Notes under the pieces: model-generated
What the model saw: the letters and a program-made list of their open reading frames with translations, nothing else
Database searches by the model: none
What the model was told of the DNA's origin: nothing
Position numbers and translations under genes: made by a program
Source of the DNA: CANLBN01 sp050298695
GTDB lineage: Bacteria; Pseudomonadota; Gammaproteobacteria; Pseudomonadales; Cellvibrionaceae
DNA: 61,707 nucleotides
NCBI GenBank assembly: GCA_050298695.1
Contig: JBNKUQ010000005.1
Coordinates: forward strand, 1 to 61,707
Reading direction: 5' to 3'
Shown: positions 33,390 to 41,726 of the stretch, one piece after another
How the letters are laid out: the number at the start of each line of letters is the position of its first letter
Position numbering within the stretch: position 1 is the first letter of the stretch

Positions 33390-34220
33390 ATGAATACTGC
33401 TCAGCAACATCCTATAGTGGGCGTTTATGGCGCTTCTGGTGTTAATGCGGATGTTTTGGCAAATTTAGTAGCAGAGTTGGCTCTACCACTAATCAACACC
33501 CCTCCAGAAGACTTAGCTATTGGACGATTTGTTTTGATTGTTGATAATGAACACGGTCTTTCTTTGCAATTTTGTGGGCGTGGGGTTCCTGGCCCGATTC
33601 AAGTGGATTTTTTGTCCGGCGCAAGCGCTCACCGTCGCCAGTTTGGAGGTGGTAAAAGTCAGTTGATTGCAAAAGCGGTGGGTATCAAAGGACGTTTTCG
33701 CCCGCAAGTCCTCGATCTAACGGCAGGACTAGGGCAAGATGGTTTTGTCTTGGCGACCTTGGGTTGTGAGGTCACACTCGTCGAAAGGGTTGGAGTGGTT
33801 TATCAATTATTATTGGATGGGTTGAGGCGCGCAAAAGCCGCGCCTGATATAGCTGTGCAATCTATTATTTCTCGCCTCTCTTTGTATCATGTTAATGGTT
33901 TAGATTATCTCTCTTCTTACAAAGAAAAGGCGGATGTTATTTACTTTGACCCTATGTTTCCCGAACGTGAAAAAGCCGCTAAGGTGAAAAAAAGTATGGC
34001 GGCTTTCCATGAAATTGTGGGTAGCGATGATGATGCAGGAGAGGTATTGAATCTTGCGCTACAAAAAGCCAAGTATCGTGTTGTGGTAAAACGCCCACGT
34101 AAAGCGCCGAGTATCACTCAGCAGTATCCACATCTACTGCTGCCTGAACCAGGTTTAATCATGGAGGCCAAGTCTAGCCGTTATGATATTTATCCCATCA
34201 CAAAAATGCCCACGCATTAA
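33390..34220 (+). CDS. rsmJ: 16S rRNA (guanine1516-N2)-methyltransferase
   Basis: SAM-dependent methyltransferase acting on G1516 of the 30S subunit. The SAM motif VLDLTAGLGQDGFVLATLGC, the acidic LVERVGVV segment, the catalytic region YFDPMFPEREKAAKVKKSM and the C-terminal VVVKRPRKAP are all RsmJ signatures. Length 276 is slightly longer than the E. coli protein at the N-terminus. ATG 33390 follows a U-rich stretch without a strong ribosome site. Two palindromic repeats follow the gene. Confidence 0.93.
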   Translation: MNTAQQHPIVGVYGASGVNADVLANLVAELALPLINTPPEDLAIGRFVLIVDNEHGLSLQFCGRGVPGPIQVDFLSGASAHRRQFGGGKSQLIAKAVGIKGRFRPQVLDLTAGLGQDGFVLATLGCEVTLVERVGVVYQLLLDGLRRAKAAPDIAVQSIISRLSLYHVNGLDYLSSYKEKADVIYFDPMFPEREKAAKVKKSMAAFHEIVGSDDDAGEVLNLALQKAKYRVVVKRPRKAPSITQQYPHLLLPEPGLIMEAKSSRYDIYPITKMPTH

Positions 34221-34252
34221 AAGTTAAACAACTACACTGTTGGGTGATGCGC

Positions 34253-34410
34253 CTCGTTCCTACGCTCCGCGTGGGAATGCATATCAGGTTACCAGTTTGT
34301 GGAAAATTAAACTTACAGCATTCTAAACTATCAATTTACTTGTTGTAATTTCTGCTATCTTACTAACGCTTAGACAAAGTATGCGTTCCCACGCAGAGCA
34401 TGGGAACGAG
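34253..34410. repeat. pair of inverted palindromic repeats
   Basis: Two elements of about 30 bases, each itself palindromic, lie in opposite orientation: 34253-34283 (CTCGTTCC...GGGAATGCAT) and 34380-34410 (ATGCGTTCCCACG...GGGAACGAG). About 96 AT-rich bases separate them. Together they can fold into one long hairpin. They sit between convergent genes and look like a two-unit REP/BIME-type insertion. Confidence 0.75.
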
Positions 34411-34421
34411 TAGCACTGAGA

Positions 34422-35387
34422 CTAAACCACTTTATTGAGAGCGGTGCCCTGTATAAAGGCATCAATATTATTAATAACAATATCCGCTTGGCGCTGTAGG
34501 GCGGAGTCACTGCTCCAGGCAATGTGCGGTGTTAAAATCACATTGTCCCTGTCTTTTATGGAGATCAGGGGACTGTCAGTTCGCAAAGGCTCATGCTCCG
34601 CTACATCTAAGCCAGCTCCCGCTATTAGCTGTTTTTCGATGGCAATGGCCAAATCATGTTCATTGACAATGCCGCCTCGCGATGTGTTTATTAATAAAGC
34701 GTGAGCTTGCATCATTTCCAACTCTCTCATAGCAATAAGATTGCGTGTCTCATCATTGAGAGGACAGTGTAGAGAAATGACATCGCTAGTTTGGATTAGC
34801 TCTTCAAAGGGAGTATAACCTTCACGTGTATTCTCTTTTGGCGTTTGCTTATATTCCGCAAAAGCTACTCTCATACCAACGGCTTGAGCTAGAGCGGCGG
34901 TGGCGCGACCGAGGCTTCCGCTACCTATGATGCCTAATTGGGCATCTTTGAGGTCCAGGGTCTGAGAAAGGTAGCCGTGGAAAAAGGGGGATTTTTGCCA
35001 CTGATTTTCCGCAATATAACGTTTGTAGGCAAAGAGGTGGCGCCTTAATGCGAATATGAGCGCGAGGGTATGTTCGGACACGGATGTTATGGAGTAGTCA
35101 GGTGTGTTACTGACACTGATATTACGAGCCTTACAAGCATCGATATCAATAATATTGTAACCCGTCGCAATAACGGCTATGTGCTTGAGTTTTGGCAATT
35201 GCGCGAGTGTATCTGCATCCATCTCTACTTTATTAGTAATGATAATGTCTGCATCTTGTGCATGGGACACTCTTTCCTCGGGAGCGGTCATCTCATAGTT
35301 TTGCCACGTGTGTTCACTGTTCAGGGGTTTAAATACCACATGTTCAGGAATAGTGGCTCGATCTAAAAACGCGATGTTAGGTCTCAT
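34422..35387 (-). CDS. D-isomer-specific 2-hydroxyacid dehydrogenase
   Basis: NAD(P)-dependent dehydrogenase of 321 residues with the Rossmann motif GSGSLG (155-160) and the catalytic set R237 (TSRGG), E266 (AEHEPL) and H288 (TPHIAW). It is of the glycerate/hydroxypyruvate or related dehydrogenase type. The acidic residue after beta-2 usual for NAD use (here AEYKQ) is present, suggesting NAD. The exact substrate cannot be told. It lies 6 bases downstream of the PA2817-like gene, so the two form an operon. Confidence 0.88.
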   Translation of the reverse strand: MRPNIAFLDRATIPEHVVFKPLNSEHTWQNYEMTAPEERVSHAQDADIIITNKVEMDADTLAQLPKLKHIAVIATGYNIIDIDACKARNISVSNTPDYSITSVSEHTLALIFALRRHLFAYKRYIAENQWQKSPFFHGYLSQTLDLKDAQLGIIGSGSLGRATAALAQAVGMRVAFAEYKQTPKENTREGYTPFEELIQTSDVISLHCPLNDETRNLIAMRELEMMQAHALLINTSRGGIVNEHDLAIAIEKQLIAGAGLDVAEHEPLRTDSPLISIKDRDNVILTPHIAWSSDSALQRQADIVINNIDAFIQGTALNKVV

Positions 35388-35393
35388 TAGGTT

Positions 35394-35807
35394 TCACTCA
35401 CTTTGGCGTTGATTTTGTATAAATTGCTTCGCAGCAATGGAGTCAAATTCTCTATTTTGGCTTTCCGCTGCATGTCTTAATTCATCTAGCTGTTGATAGA
35501 AATGTATCTCTTCATCAGACATATAGTGCAGGCAGTTTCCACCAAAAAACCACATAAGATCTCTCGAAAGAAAAGGGAGTAGGTGATCGTAGCTCATCAC
35601 TACACGGTCGATCAGCCATTGGCCCTTTTCTCTTAGGTCTTCACTGAATTCCGTGGTCATACAGAGCGCATCTAAGCATTGAATAAAGGCTTGATCGGCT
35701 TCAGTAAGCTCGTTTAGATTTATTTGGTAGGGAGCTTGCTTGGCGATGGCAGATTTAAATTGCTTGAGTAAGTCAACATGATCGACTAAGTATTGCGTAT
35801 AATGCAT
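35394..35807 (-). CDS. PA2817-like conserved hypothetical protein
   Basis: A soluble, mostly helical protein of 137 residues with no signal peptide. The segment RDLMWFFGGNCLHYMSDEEIHFYQQLDELR recalls the Pseudomonas PA2817 family as I remember it, including its placement near yadGH and queF. Function is unknown. It is the first gene of a two-gene unit with the dehydrogenase and is divergent from the ABC transporter genes. Confidence 0.65.
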   Translation of the reverse strand: MHYTQYLVDHVDLLKQFKSAIAKQAPYQINLNELTEADQAFIQCLDALCMTTEFSEDLREKGQWLIDRVVMSYDHLLPFLSRDLMWFFGGNCLHYMSDEEIHFYQQLDELRHAAESQNREFDSIAAKQFIQNQRQSE

Positions 35808-35973
35808 CGTTTACCTTGTTCTATGTTGTATGTAGACGTTCTTAGCTATATTAAGCCAGCACCAATACCTGTCGGGTTAATAGACGGCTCACTAATTGAT
35901 GGGGCTGTCGCCATTATAACATTTCCTAGCAAGATCGAATTGTCAACAGCCCCTAACTTAAAGAATTAATACT

Positions 35974-36903
35974 ATGACACTAGCACTATCCATACAGGGC
36001 TTGCAGAAAGAATACAGCAATGGGGTTAAAGCCTTAAAAGGCATTGATCTAGAGGTCAAAGAAGGCGACTTTTTTGCTTTGCTGGGACCAAATGGAGCCG
36101 GAAAATCGACGACTATCAGCGTTATTTGCTCCCTGGCAATTAAGTCCTCTGGCAGTGTTAAGGTCTTTGGTTTCGATATCGATACCCATTTTTCTGCGGC
36201 AAAAACCTGTATTGGTATTGTTCCTCAAGAGTTTAACTTCAACCAATTTGAAAAAGTGAGTGATATTGTTATTAACCAGGGAGGGTATTATGGTTTGTCT
36301 CGACCTTTGGCAAAACAGAGGGCAGAAAAATATCTGAAAAAATTGGGCTTATGGGAAAAACGCAACAGTCCCTCGCGTAGTTTATCAGGTGGGATGAAAC
36401 GTCGTTTGATGATTGCTCGTGCTTTAGTACATGAACCCAAGTTGCTCATTCTAGACGAACCAACAGCGGGTGTTGATATCGAATTGCGTCGTTCGATGTG
36501 GAAATTTTTGCGTGAAATTAACCAACAGGGCACGACCATCATCTTGACTACGCACTATCTAGAAGAGGCGGAAAGTCTCTGTCGGAATGTAGCCATCATT
36601 GATAAGGGCCTAATTGTTGAAAATACCAGCGTTAAATTATTATTACAGCGCCTTGATAAAGAAGTATTTATTTTTGATTTGCAAGAATCGTTAGTCGATG
36701 TGCCGTTGCTACAGGATTGTCAAACACAGCTAATTGATGCTCATACGCTCGAAGTTGAAGTACATAAAGGTCACTCTCTTAATAAGGTTTTTGCTGCTTT
36801 GAATGAACAAAATGTACAGGTCACCAGCATGCGAAATAAAAGCAATCGATTAGAGGAATTGTTTGTATCATTGGTTGAAAGTTCAGAGGATAAAGCGGTA
36901 TGA
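35974..36903 (+). CDS. yadG: ABC-2 type transporter ATP-binding protein (YadG-like)
   Basis: Cytoplasmic ATPase of a two-gene exporter. Walker A GPNGAGKST (38-46), the signature LSGGMKRR (from 137), Walker B LLILDEPTAG and the H-loop TTHYLEE are all present. The 309 residues match YadG length. The start ATG 35974 has AAAGAATT upstream. The stop overlaps the permease ATG by four bases (ATGA). The exported substrate is unknown. Confidence 0.92.
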   Translation: MTLALSIQGLQKEYSNGVKALKGIDLEVKEGDFFALLGPNGAGKSTTISVICSLAIKSSGSVKVFGFDIDTHFSAAKTCIGIVPQEFNFNQFEKVSDIVINQGGYYGLSRPLAKQRAEKYLKKLGLWEKRNSPSRSLSGGMKRRLMIARALVHEPKLLILDEPTAGVDIELRRSMWKFLREINQQGTTIILTTHYLEEAESLCRNVAIIDKGLIVENTSVKLLLQRLDKEVFIFDLQESLVDVPLLQDCQTQLIDAHTLEVEVHKGHSLNKVFAALNEQNVQVTSMRNKSNRLEELFVSLVESSEDKAV

Positions 36904-37673
36904 ATTTACAGCAACAATGGATCGCATTAAGTACCATCGTAAGAAAAGAAATTGTACGTTTCACTCGTATATGGGTGCAAACTTTGTTGCCACCAGTGAT
37001 CACGATGTCTCTGTATTTCGTTATTTTTGGTCAATTAATCGGTTCTCGTATTGGACAAATGGATGGCTTTACTTATATGGAGTTTGTGGTTCCTGGTTTG
37101 ATCATGATGTCTATCATCACCAACTCTTATAGCAATGTAGTCAGCTCCTTCTTTGGCGTAAAATTTCAAAAGAGTATTGAAGAAGTCCTTGTCTCGCCAA
37201 CGCCTAATTACATTATTTTATTTGGCTATGTCTTAGGTGGTGTTACACGAGGACTACTCGTAGGATTTATTGTGACCCTAGTCTCTTTATTTTTTACCGA
37301 TTTGAGCATCCACAATTTACCTGTGACCATGAGTATCGTCTTGCTGACTTCTGTTGTTTTTGCTCTTGCCGGTTTTTTTAATGCTGTTTTTGCTAAAACG
37401 TTTGATGATATTTCGATTATTCCCACCTTTGTATTGACTCCCTTAACGTATCTTGGGGGTGTATTTTACTCAATTAGCTTATTGCCTGAATTCTGGCAGG
37501 GAGTTTCTAAATTAAATCCGATACTGTATATGGTTAATGCTTTTCGCTATGGCATCTTGGGAATTTCTGATATCAATATTGCTTCGGCTTTTATGGGGGT
37601 GGGCGTGTTTATCATTATTTTAACCATTGTGTGTTTGTATCTACTGGCACATGGCACGCGTTTAAGATCTTAA
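36900..37673 (+). CDS. yadH: ABC-2 type transporter permease (YadH-like)
   Basis: Integral membrane half of the exporter, 257 residues with six predicted helices. The ABC-2 signature region is seen in FKQ-like VKFQKSIEEVLVSPTPNY and in the C-terminal TPLTYLGGVFYSISLLPEFWQ. Coupled to yadG by a four-base overlap. queF follows 19 bases later and may be co-transcribed; that pairing resembles the Pseudomonas PA2806-PA2812 neighbourhood. Confidence 0.92.
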   Translation: MNLQQQWIALSTIVRKEIVRFTRIWVQTLLPPVITMSLYFVIFGQLIGSRIGQMDGFTYMEFVVPGLIMMSIITNSYSNVVSSFFGVKFQKSIEEVLVSPTPNYIILFGYVLGGVTRGLLVGFIVTLVSLFFTDLSIHNLPVTMSIVLLTSVVFALAGFFNAVFAKTFDDISIIPTFVLTPLTYLGGVFYSISLLPEFWQGVSKLNPILYMVNAFRYGILGISDINIASAFMGVGVFIIILTIVCLYLLAHGTRLRS

Positions 37674-37692
37674 TATTTACAGTGATAAGAAT

Positions 37693-38523
37693 ATGACTTC
37701 TACTATTCCTCTAGGTAAACAAACGGTTTATATCGATCAATACGATGCCAGTCTATTATTTCCTATTGCACGCTCTGAAACACGTGAAAAGCTGGACTTG
37801 GTTCCGTTTAAGGGAGAGGACTGTTGGACCGCGTATGAATTGTCTTGGCTTGGGAGTAAAGGTAAGCCAGAGGTGCGTTTGGCAGAATTTTATTTTGATA
37901 GTGACTCCCCAAATATTATTGAATCAAAGTCATTCAAGCTTTATCTAAATTCACTAAATCAAACGCGTTTTGAGAGTGAAGATCAAGTAAAACAGACGCT
38001 TCGGTCAGATTTGTCACTAGCATCGGGTAAAGCATGTCGTTTACGTCTTTATACTATGGATGAACCCGCTTTAGCGCTAGCTAATCTACCTGGCCGATGT
38101 ATTGATAATATCGATATAGATATCGTTAATTATGAGCCTAACGTCTCTTTACTGCGTATTGATTCCGGCCAGTATGTTGATGATCTGTGTCTCTATAGCC
38201 ATTTGTTAAAAACCAATTGTCCGGTAACAGGGCAGCCTGATTGGGCAAGCTTATTCGTTGAATACAGTGGTCAGCACATTAATATTGAAAGTTTACTTGC
38301 TTATATTATTTCATTTCGTGGACATCAGGATTTTCATGAAAACTGTGTGGAGCGAATTTTTTGTGATATTCAAAAATACTGTCAGCCAGAAAATTTAACG
38401 GTTTATGCGCGTTATACTCGACGAGGTGGGCTGGATATTAATCCTTTAAGAACGAATCGGGCGGAGGAGGAGACTTCACTTTTAATAACGTCGTCTAAAT
38501 CGATGAGAATCCAGCGGCAGTAA
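37693..38523 (+). CDS. queF: NADPH-dependent 7-cyano-7-deazaguanine reductase
   Basis: Reduces preQ0 to preQ1 for the queuosine tRNA modification. It is the long, two-domain (type II) form of 276 residues. Catalytic Cys176 in NCPVTGQPDWA, the QueF motif with ESKSFKLYLNS, and the C-terminal FHENCVERIF and RYTRRGGLDINP segments are visible. It ends five bases from the converging cyclase gene, leaving no room for a separate terminator. Confidence 0.96.
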   Translation: MTSTIPLGKQTVYIDQYDASLLFPIARSETREKLDLVPFKGEDCWTAYELSWLGSKGKPEVRLAEFYFDSDSPNIIESKSFKLYLNSLNQTRFESEDQVKQTLRSDLSLASGKACRLRLYTMDEPALALANLPGRCIDNIDIDIVNYEPNVSLLRIDSGQYVDDLCLYSHLLKTNCPVTGQPDWASLFVEYSGQHINIESLLAYIISFRGHQDFHENCVERIFCDIQKYCQPENLTVYARYTRRGGLDINPLRTNRAEEETSLLITSSKSMRIQRQ

Positions 38524-38528
38524 AAAAG

Positions 38529-39923
38529 TTAGTGAATATTCTTACTTGTCAGCTTTTTGATAGCCATTTTTAAACTATCGACCACTTTAGTTTTATCGTA
38601 ATTCTTCACTTTTTCTAAGTCCAGATGTAGTGAAAACCCTTCCATTGTTTCTGAAAGATAACTTTGATTACCGCCTAATTCTTTCCGGTGATCAACCACT
38701 TCATACACTTGTATCGGATAAGAAAACCCTTTTGCTTTAATTTGTCCTTTATCACGGCATAAAATAACATCTTTTATCAGGGCCCACGTTTCGTGAGAAA
38801 TAAGGATATTGCCAGGGCTACCCGCAGATTCTAAACGGCTAGCGAGATTCACATGGGCTCCTAGAGCCGTATAATCCAAATTTTTGTTGGTGCCGAAGGT
38901 GCCTACGGTGCAGTAGCCAGAGTTAATGCCAATACGAATTTCCAATGGTTTTTTAATGCCCATCTCCGCCCAGTGAGGTTGCAGTTCGCGCATGCGCTTT
39001 GTCATGGCTATGGCCATGGATACACACTGTATGGCGTCTTTTTTAATTCCCTGGGAGCTATTTTTATCATCACCGAATAGAACCATAATCGCGTCGCCCA
39101 TAAACTTATCGACGGTGCCATTAAAGCGATTCGCCACCTTACTCATTTCAGATAAATAACTATTCAGTAGTTCTGTTAAGGTTTCTGCTTCCAGTTCTTC
39201 GCTCAGTTCAGTAAACCCAACGATATCAGAGAAAAATACGGTAATACGTTTTCTCTCCGTTTCTAAAATGCTATTTTGTCCTTTGAGCATGGCATTAACC
39301 GGCGCCGGTAAGTATCGGGAGAGCTTGTAGGCATGTGCTCTAAATGTTTCGCTGTCGCGTTGAAGTGTACGGTTTGAGTGTATCAGTTGTTGTTGATACT
39401 TATATGAATACATGCCATATAAGCATAAGTAGGCAAATGCACCAATCAGAATAACAGTATTGAGCAGTGGATTGCTCTCATAGTGAATGTTTTGATTATC
39501 CAGCAGAAAAAATCCAAGCATAAGGCCAACTAAAACACCCAAATTCACTTCCAGCCAGCGCTTGATACCGCCCTGTGACAATGCATTGAACTGCAATAAG
39601 GCCAATAATAGTAAACTGGGCCAAGGCGTATAATTTAATTCCGAAATTGCTAAAGTGATTAACAAACCATCTGCTACGGCTAGTGAGCTGGCATTAATGA
39701 TGTTTTTCTCTTGGCGTAAAAACACTAACCAATAACTCAAACCACAGTAAGCGAGTAGCGTTAATGAGACAAGTAGGGAACTGATGTCAATCCCTGACTT
39801 CATTGAAAGGTCATGACCTATAAGTGCCGCACTAGCCGAAAAACTCAGCAATACTCGAAAGTAATATTGATAGAGAGGCGGAAGCTCTTTAAACGAGCTA
39901 TCTTCGACGGGGGTATAGTACAT
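38529..39923 (-). CDS. membrane-bound class III adenylate cyclase
   Basis: A 464-residue protein. The N-terminal half has about six transmembrane helices (residues 20-175), then a coiled-coil/linker with YLPAPVNAML and a class III cyclase domain (about 224-400). Metal aspartates D233 (FFSDIVGFT) and D277 (FMGDAIMVLFG) are present, with N359 and R363 as transition-state residues (VNLASRLES). K273 and T352 (DYTALG) are the usual ATP-selecting pair, so cAMP is the likely product. The six-helix membrane part matches no sensor domain I can name. Some GC-like or inactive members exist, but all key residues are here. Confidence 0.85.
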   Translation of the reverse strand: MYYTPVEDSSFKELPPLYQYYFRVLLSFSASAALIGHDLSMKSGIDISSLLVSLTLLAYCGLSYWLVFLRQEKNIINASSLAVADGLLITLAISELNYTPWPSLLLLALLQFNALSQGGIKRWLEVNLGVLVGLMLGFFLLDNQNIHYESNPLLNTVILIGAFAYLCLYGMYSYKYQQQLIHSNRTLQRDSETFRAHAYKLSRYLPAPVNAMLKGQNSILETERKRITVFFSDIVGFTELSEELEAETLTELLNSYLSEMSKVANRFNGTVDKFMGDAIMVLFGDDKNSSQGIKKDAIQCVSMAIAMTKRMRELQPHWAEMGIKKPLEIRIGINSGYCTVGTFGTNKNLDYTALGAHVNLASRLESAGSPGNILISHETWALIKDVILCRDKGQIKAKGFSYPIQVYEVVDHRKELGGNQSYLSETMEGFSLHLDLEKVKNYDKTKVVDSLKMAIKKLTSKNIH

Positions 39924-40062
39924 AGCGCCTTAGTGATTTATATTAGACTTTGGGTAAAGACTGGTTGGGTTAATAGTAGTGAATCTTATTGTTTTGCAAC
40001 AAGTTCCTTGTAAATGATAGCAGTTAAACGTTTAAAATAAACCATAGAGATAGTTAACTTTC

Positions 40063-40632
40063 ATGACACCGATCGATTTTTTGAGTCAACGAGTTTCCAG
40101 CGCCCGCCTTGCTGAGCCTGCGCCAACGGAGGCTGAACTCGATCAGCTATTCCGAGCTGCTGCGAGAGCGGCAGATCATGCCATGCTAAAACCTTATCGG
40201 TTTTTGGTCATTAGTGGTAATGAAGATTTAGTTGCACTGGGGGCGTTGTTTAGAGAGGCATCGTTGGAGCAAGATGCAACGCTTACGATTGAGCAGTTAC
40301 AGCGAATTGAAAACTTACCTCTACGAGCACCAATGATCGTTATTGCTATTTCCTGCCATCGACCACACTCTAAAGTCCCTGAGATAGAGCAGCAAATTAC
40401 AACCGGAGCTGCCGTGCAGAATATGATTAATGCGGCTTATACGCTAGGTTTGGGGGCATACTGGCGTACGGGGGCTCTTGCTTATAATTCAACACTCAAG
40501 GAGCGTTTATTGCTCTCTGATAGTGAATCCATCATTGGTTTTATTTATTTAGGTAAGCCTGCTGCGCCATTGCGAGCACTAAAACCAGCCGATACAGTCG
40601 TTCCCTTTGCGTATTGGCCACGTGGCGAATGA
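40063..40632 (+). CDS. YdjA-like nitroreductase family flavoprotein
   Basis: FMN-dependent oxidoreductase of 189 residues, the short YdjA-type nitroreductase. The N-terminal RVSSARLAEPAP replaces the usual RRSxR FMN phosphate motif. Further family parts are AADHAMLKPYRFLVI, GAAVQNMINAAYTLGLGAYWRTG and GFIYLGKP. The natural substrate is unknown. It starts at ATG 40063 and is followed 40 bases later by a transporter gene. Confidence 0.88.
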   Translation: MTPIDFLSQRVSSARLAEPAPTEAELDQLFRAAARAADHAMLKPYRFLVISGNEDLVALGALFREASLEQDATLTIEQLQRIENLPLRAPMIVIAISCHRPHSKVPEIEQQITTGAAVQNMINAAYTLGLGAYWRTGALAYNSTLKERLLLSDSESIIGFIYLGKPAAPLRALKPADTVVPFAYWPRGE

Positions 40633-40672
40633 TTGAGCGTTTATGAATTAGTCGTTATCGGATTATCGTCAT

Positions 40673-41587
40673 ATGGCAGCGGTTCTTGCAGTTATTCCTG
40701 TTTTTATTATCATCATAGGTGGTTATCTTTGTCGTCGTTTTCGTTTTCCCGATGATGGTTTTTGGCGTGGAGCGGAAAAAATAACCTACTTTGTCCTTTT
40801 CCCTTGCTTACTGATCAGCAAAATGGCCGCTGCTAATTTAGCTAATATTGTTTTTTTTAAGCCTCTTGTTGTTATTTTGTTATTGTTTTTGTGTGTAAGC
40901 GTATTATTTATTGTTGTTAGGCCATTTTTGCACTTCAACAATGCTGCCTTTACTTCGGTTTACCAAGGAGGGATTCGCTTTAATACCTACATTGGCCTTG
41001 CGCTTGCGCAATCACTTTATGGGACAGATGGTCTTGTGATTGCGGTGATTCTTGCTTCCATCATGATTCCTGTGATCAATGTTTGTTGTGTGCTCGTACT
41101 CGAATATTACAACCACCAAAGTACAGGTAATACACCTAAACGTATTCTCAAATCTTTAATAACCAACCCGTTAATATTGGCTTGTGTTATAGGAATGGGG
41201 GTGAATATAGCCAATATTCCCGTGCCTGCTGTAATTCTTGAGGCACTTAATATTTTTTCGAGAGCGGCTTTACCTTTGGGCTTGTTAACCGTTGGGGCGG
41301 CGTTAACGCTTAATGCGATTAGTTCTGCGATAAAGCCTTTAGTTATTGCCAGCGTTGCAAAATTTTTATTAATGCCAGCAATTGCGATGGGGCTTTGTCG
41401 TCTTTTGGATGTTGAGCCAAATATTCGCAATGCTCTATTAATACTGACCGTCTTGCCAACAGCAACAGCATCTTATGTGCTTGCCCGGCAACTCAGAGGG
41501 GACTACGAGCTAATGGCGACAATCATTACTTTTCAAACACTGTTATCGGCTATTGCCATTCCCATGGTCTTAATGATTTTTTCGTAA
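40673..41587 (+). CDS. AEC family (auxin efflux carrier-like) transporter
   Basis: Integral membrane protein of 304 residues with about ten helices. The family pattern is present: an N-terminal VIPVFIIIIGGYLCRR, the central QGGIRFNTYIGLALA and the C-terminal TASYVLARQLRGD. Bacterial AEC members carry malate, malonate or similar organic acids, but the substrate here is unknown. No strong ribosome site precedes ATG 40673. A bidirectional hairpin separates it from the macroglobulin gene. Confidence 0.88.
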   Translation: MAAVLAVIPVFIIIIGGYLCRRFRFPDDGFWRGAEKITYFVLFPCLLISKMAAANLANIVFFKPLVVILLLFLCVSVLFIVVRPFLHFNNAAFTSVYQGGIRFNTYIGLALAQSLYGTDGLVIAVILASIMIPVINVCCVLVLEYYNHQSTGNTPKRILKSLITNPLILACVIGMGVNIANIPVPAVILEALNIFSRAALPLGLLTVGAALTLNAISSAIKPLVIASVAKFLLMPAIAMGLCRLLDVEPNIRNALLILTVLPTATASYVLARQLRGDYELMATIITFQTLLSAIAIPMVLMIFS

Positions 41588-41686
41588 ATAAGAATTTTTT
41601 CTCAATACCCCTCGTTATATGTGAAGCATTTACTATTCTAGTTATTAAAAAGAAATCCAAGGAGTGATCAGAGCTTAGGGCTATGT

Positions 41687-41714
41687 ATCCCAATACGAAT
41701 TACCGTATTGGGAT
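41687..41714. terminator. bidirectional terminator hairpin
   Basis: Perfect 11-base-pair stem ATCCCAATACG/CGTATTGGGAT with a six-base loop, followed by TTTTG. It lies between the AEC gene (+) and the macroglobulin gene (-), so it can end both transcripts. Confidence 0.75.
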
Positions 41715-41726
41715 TTTGCCAGGTTT

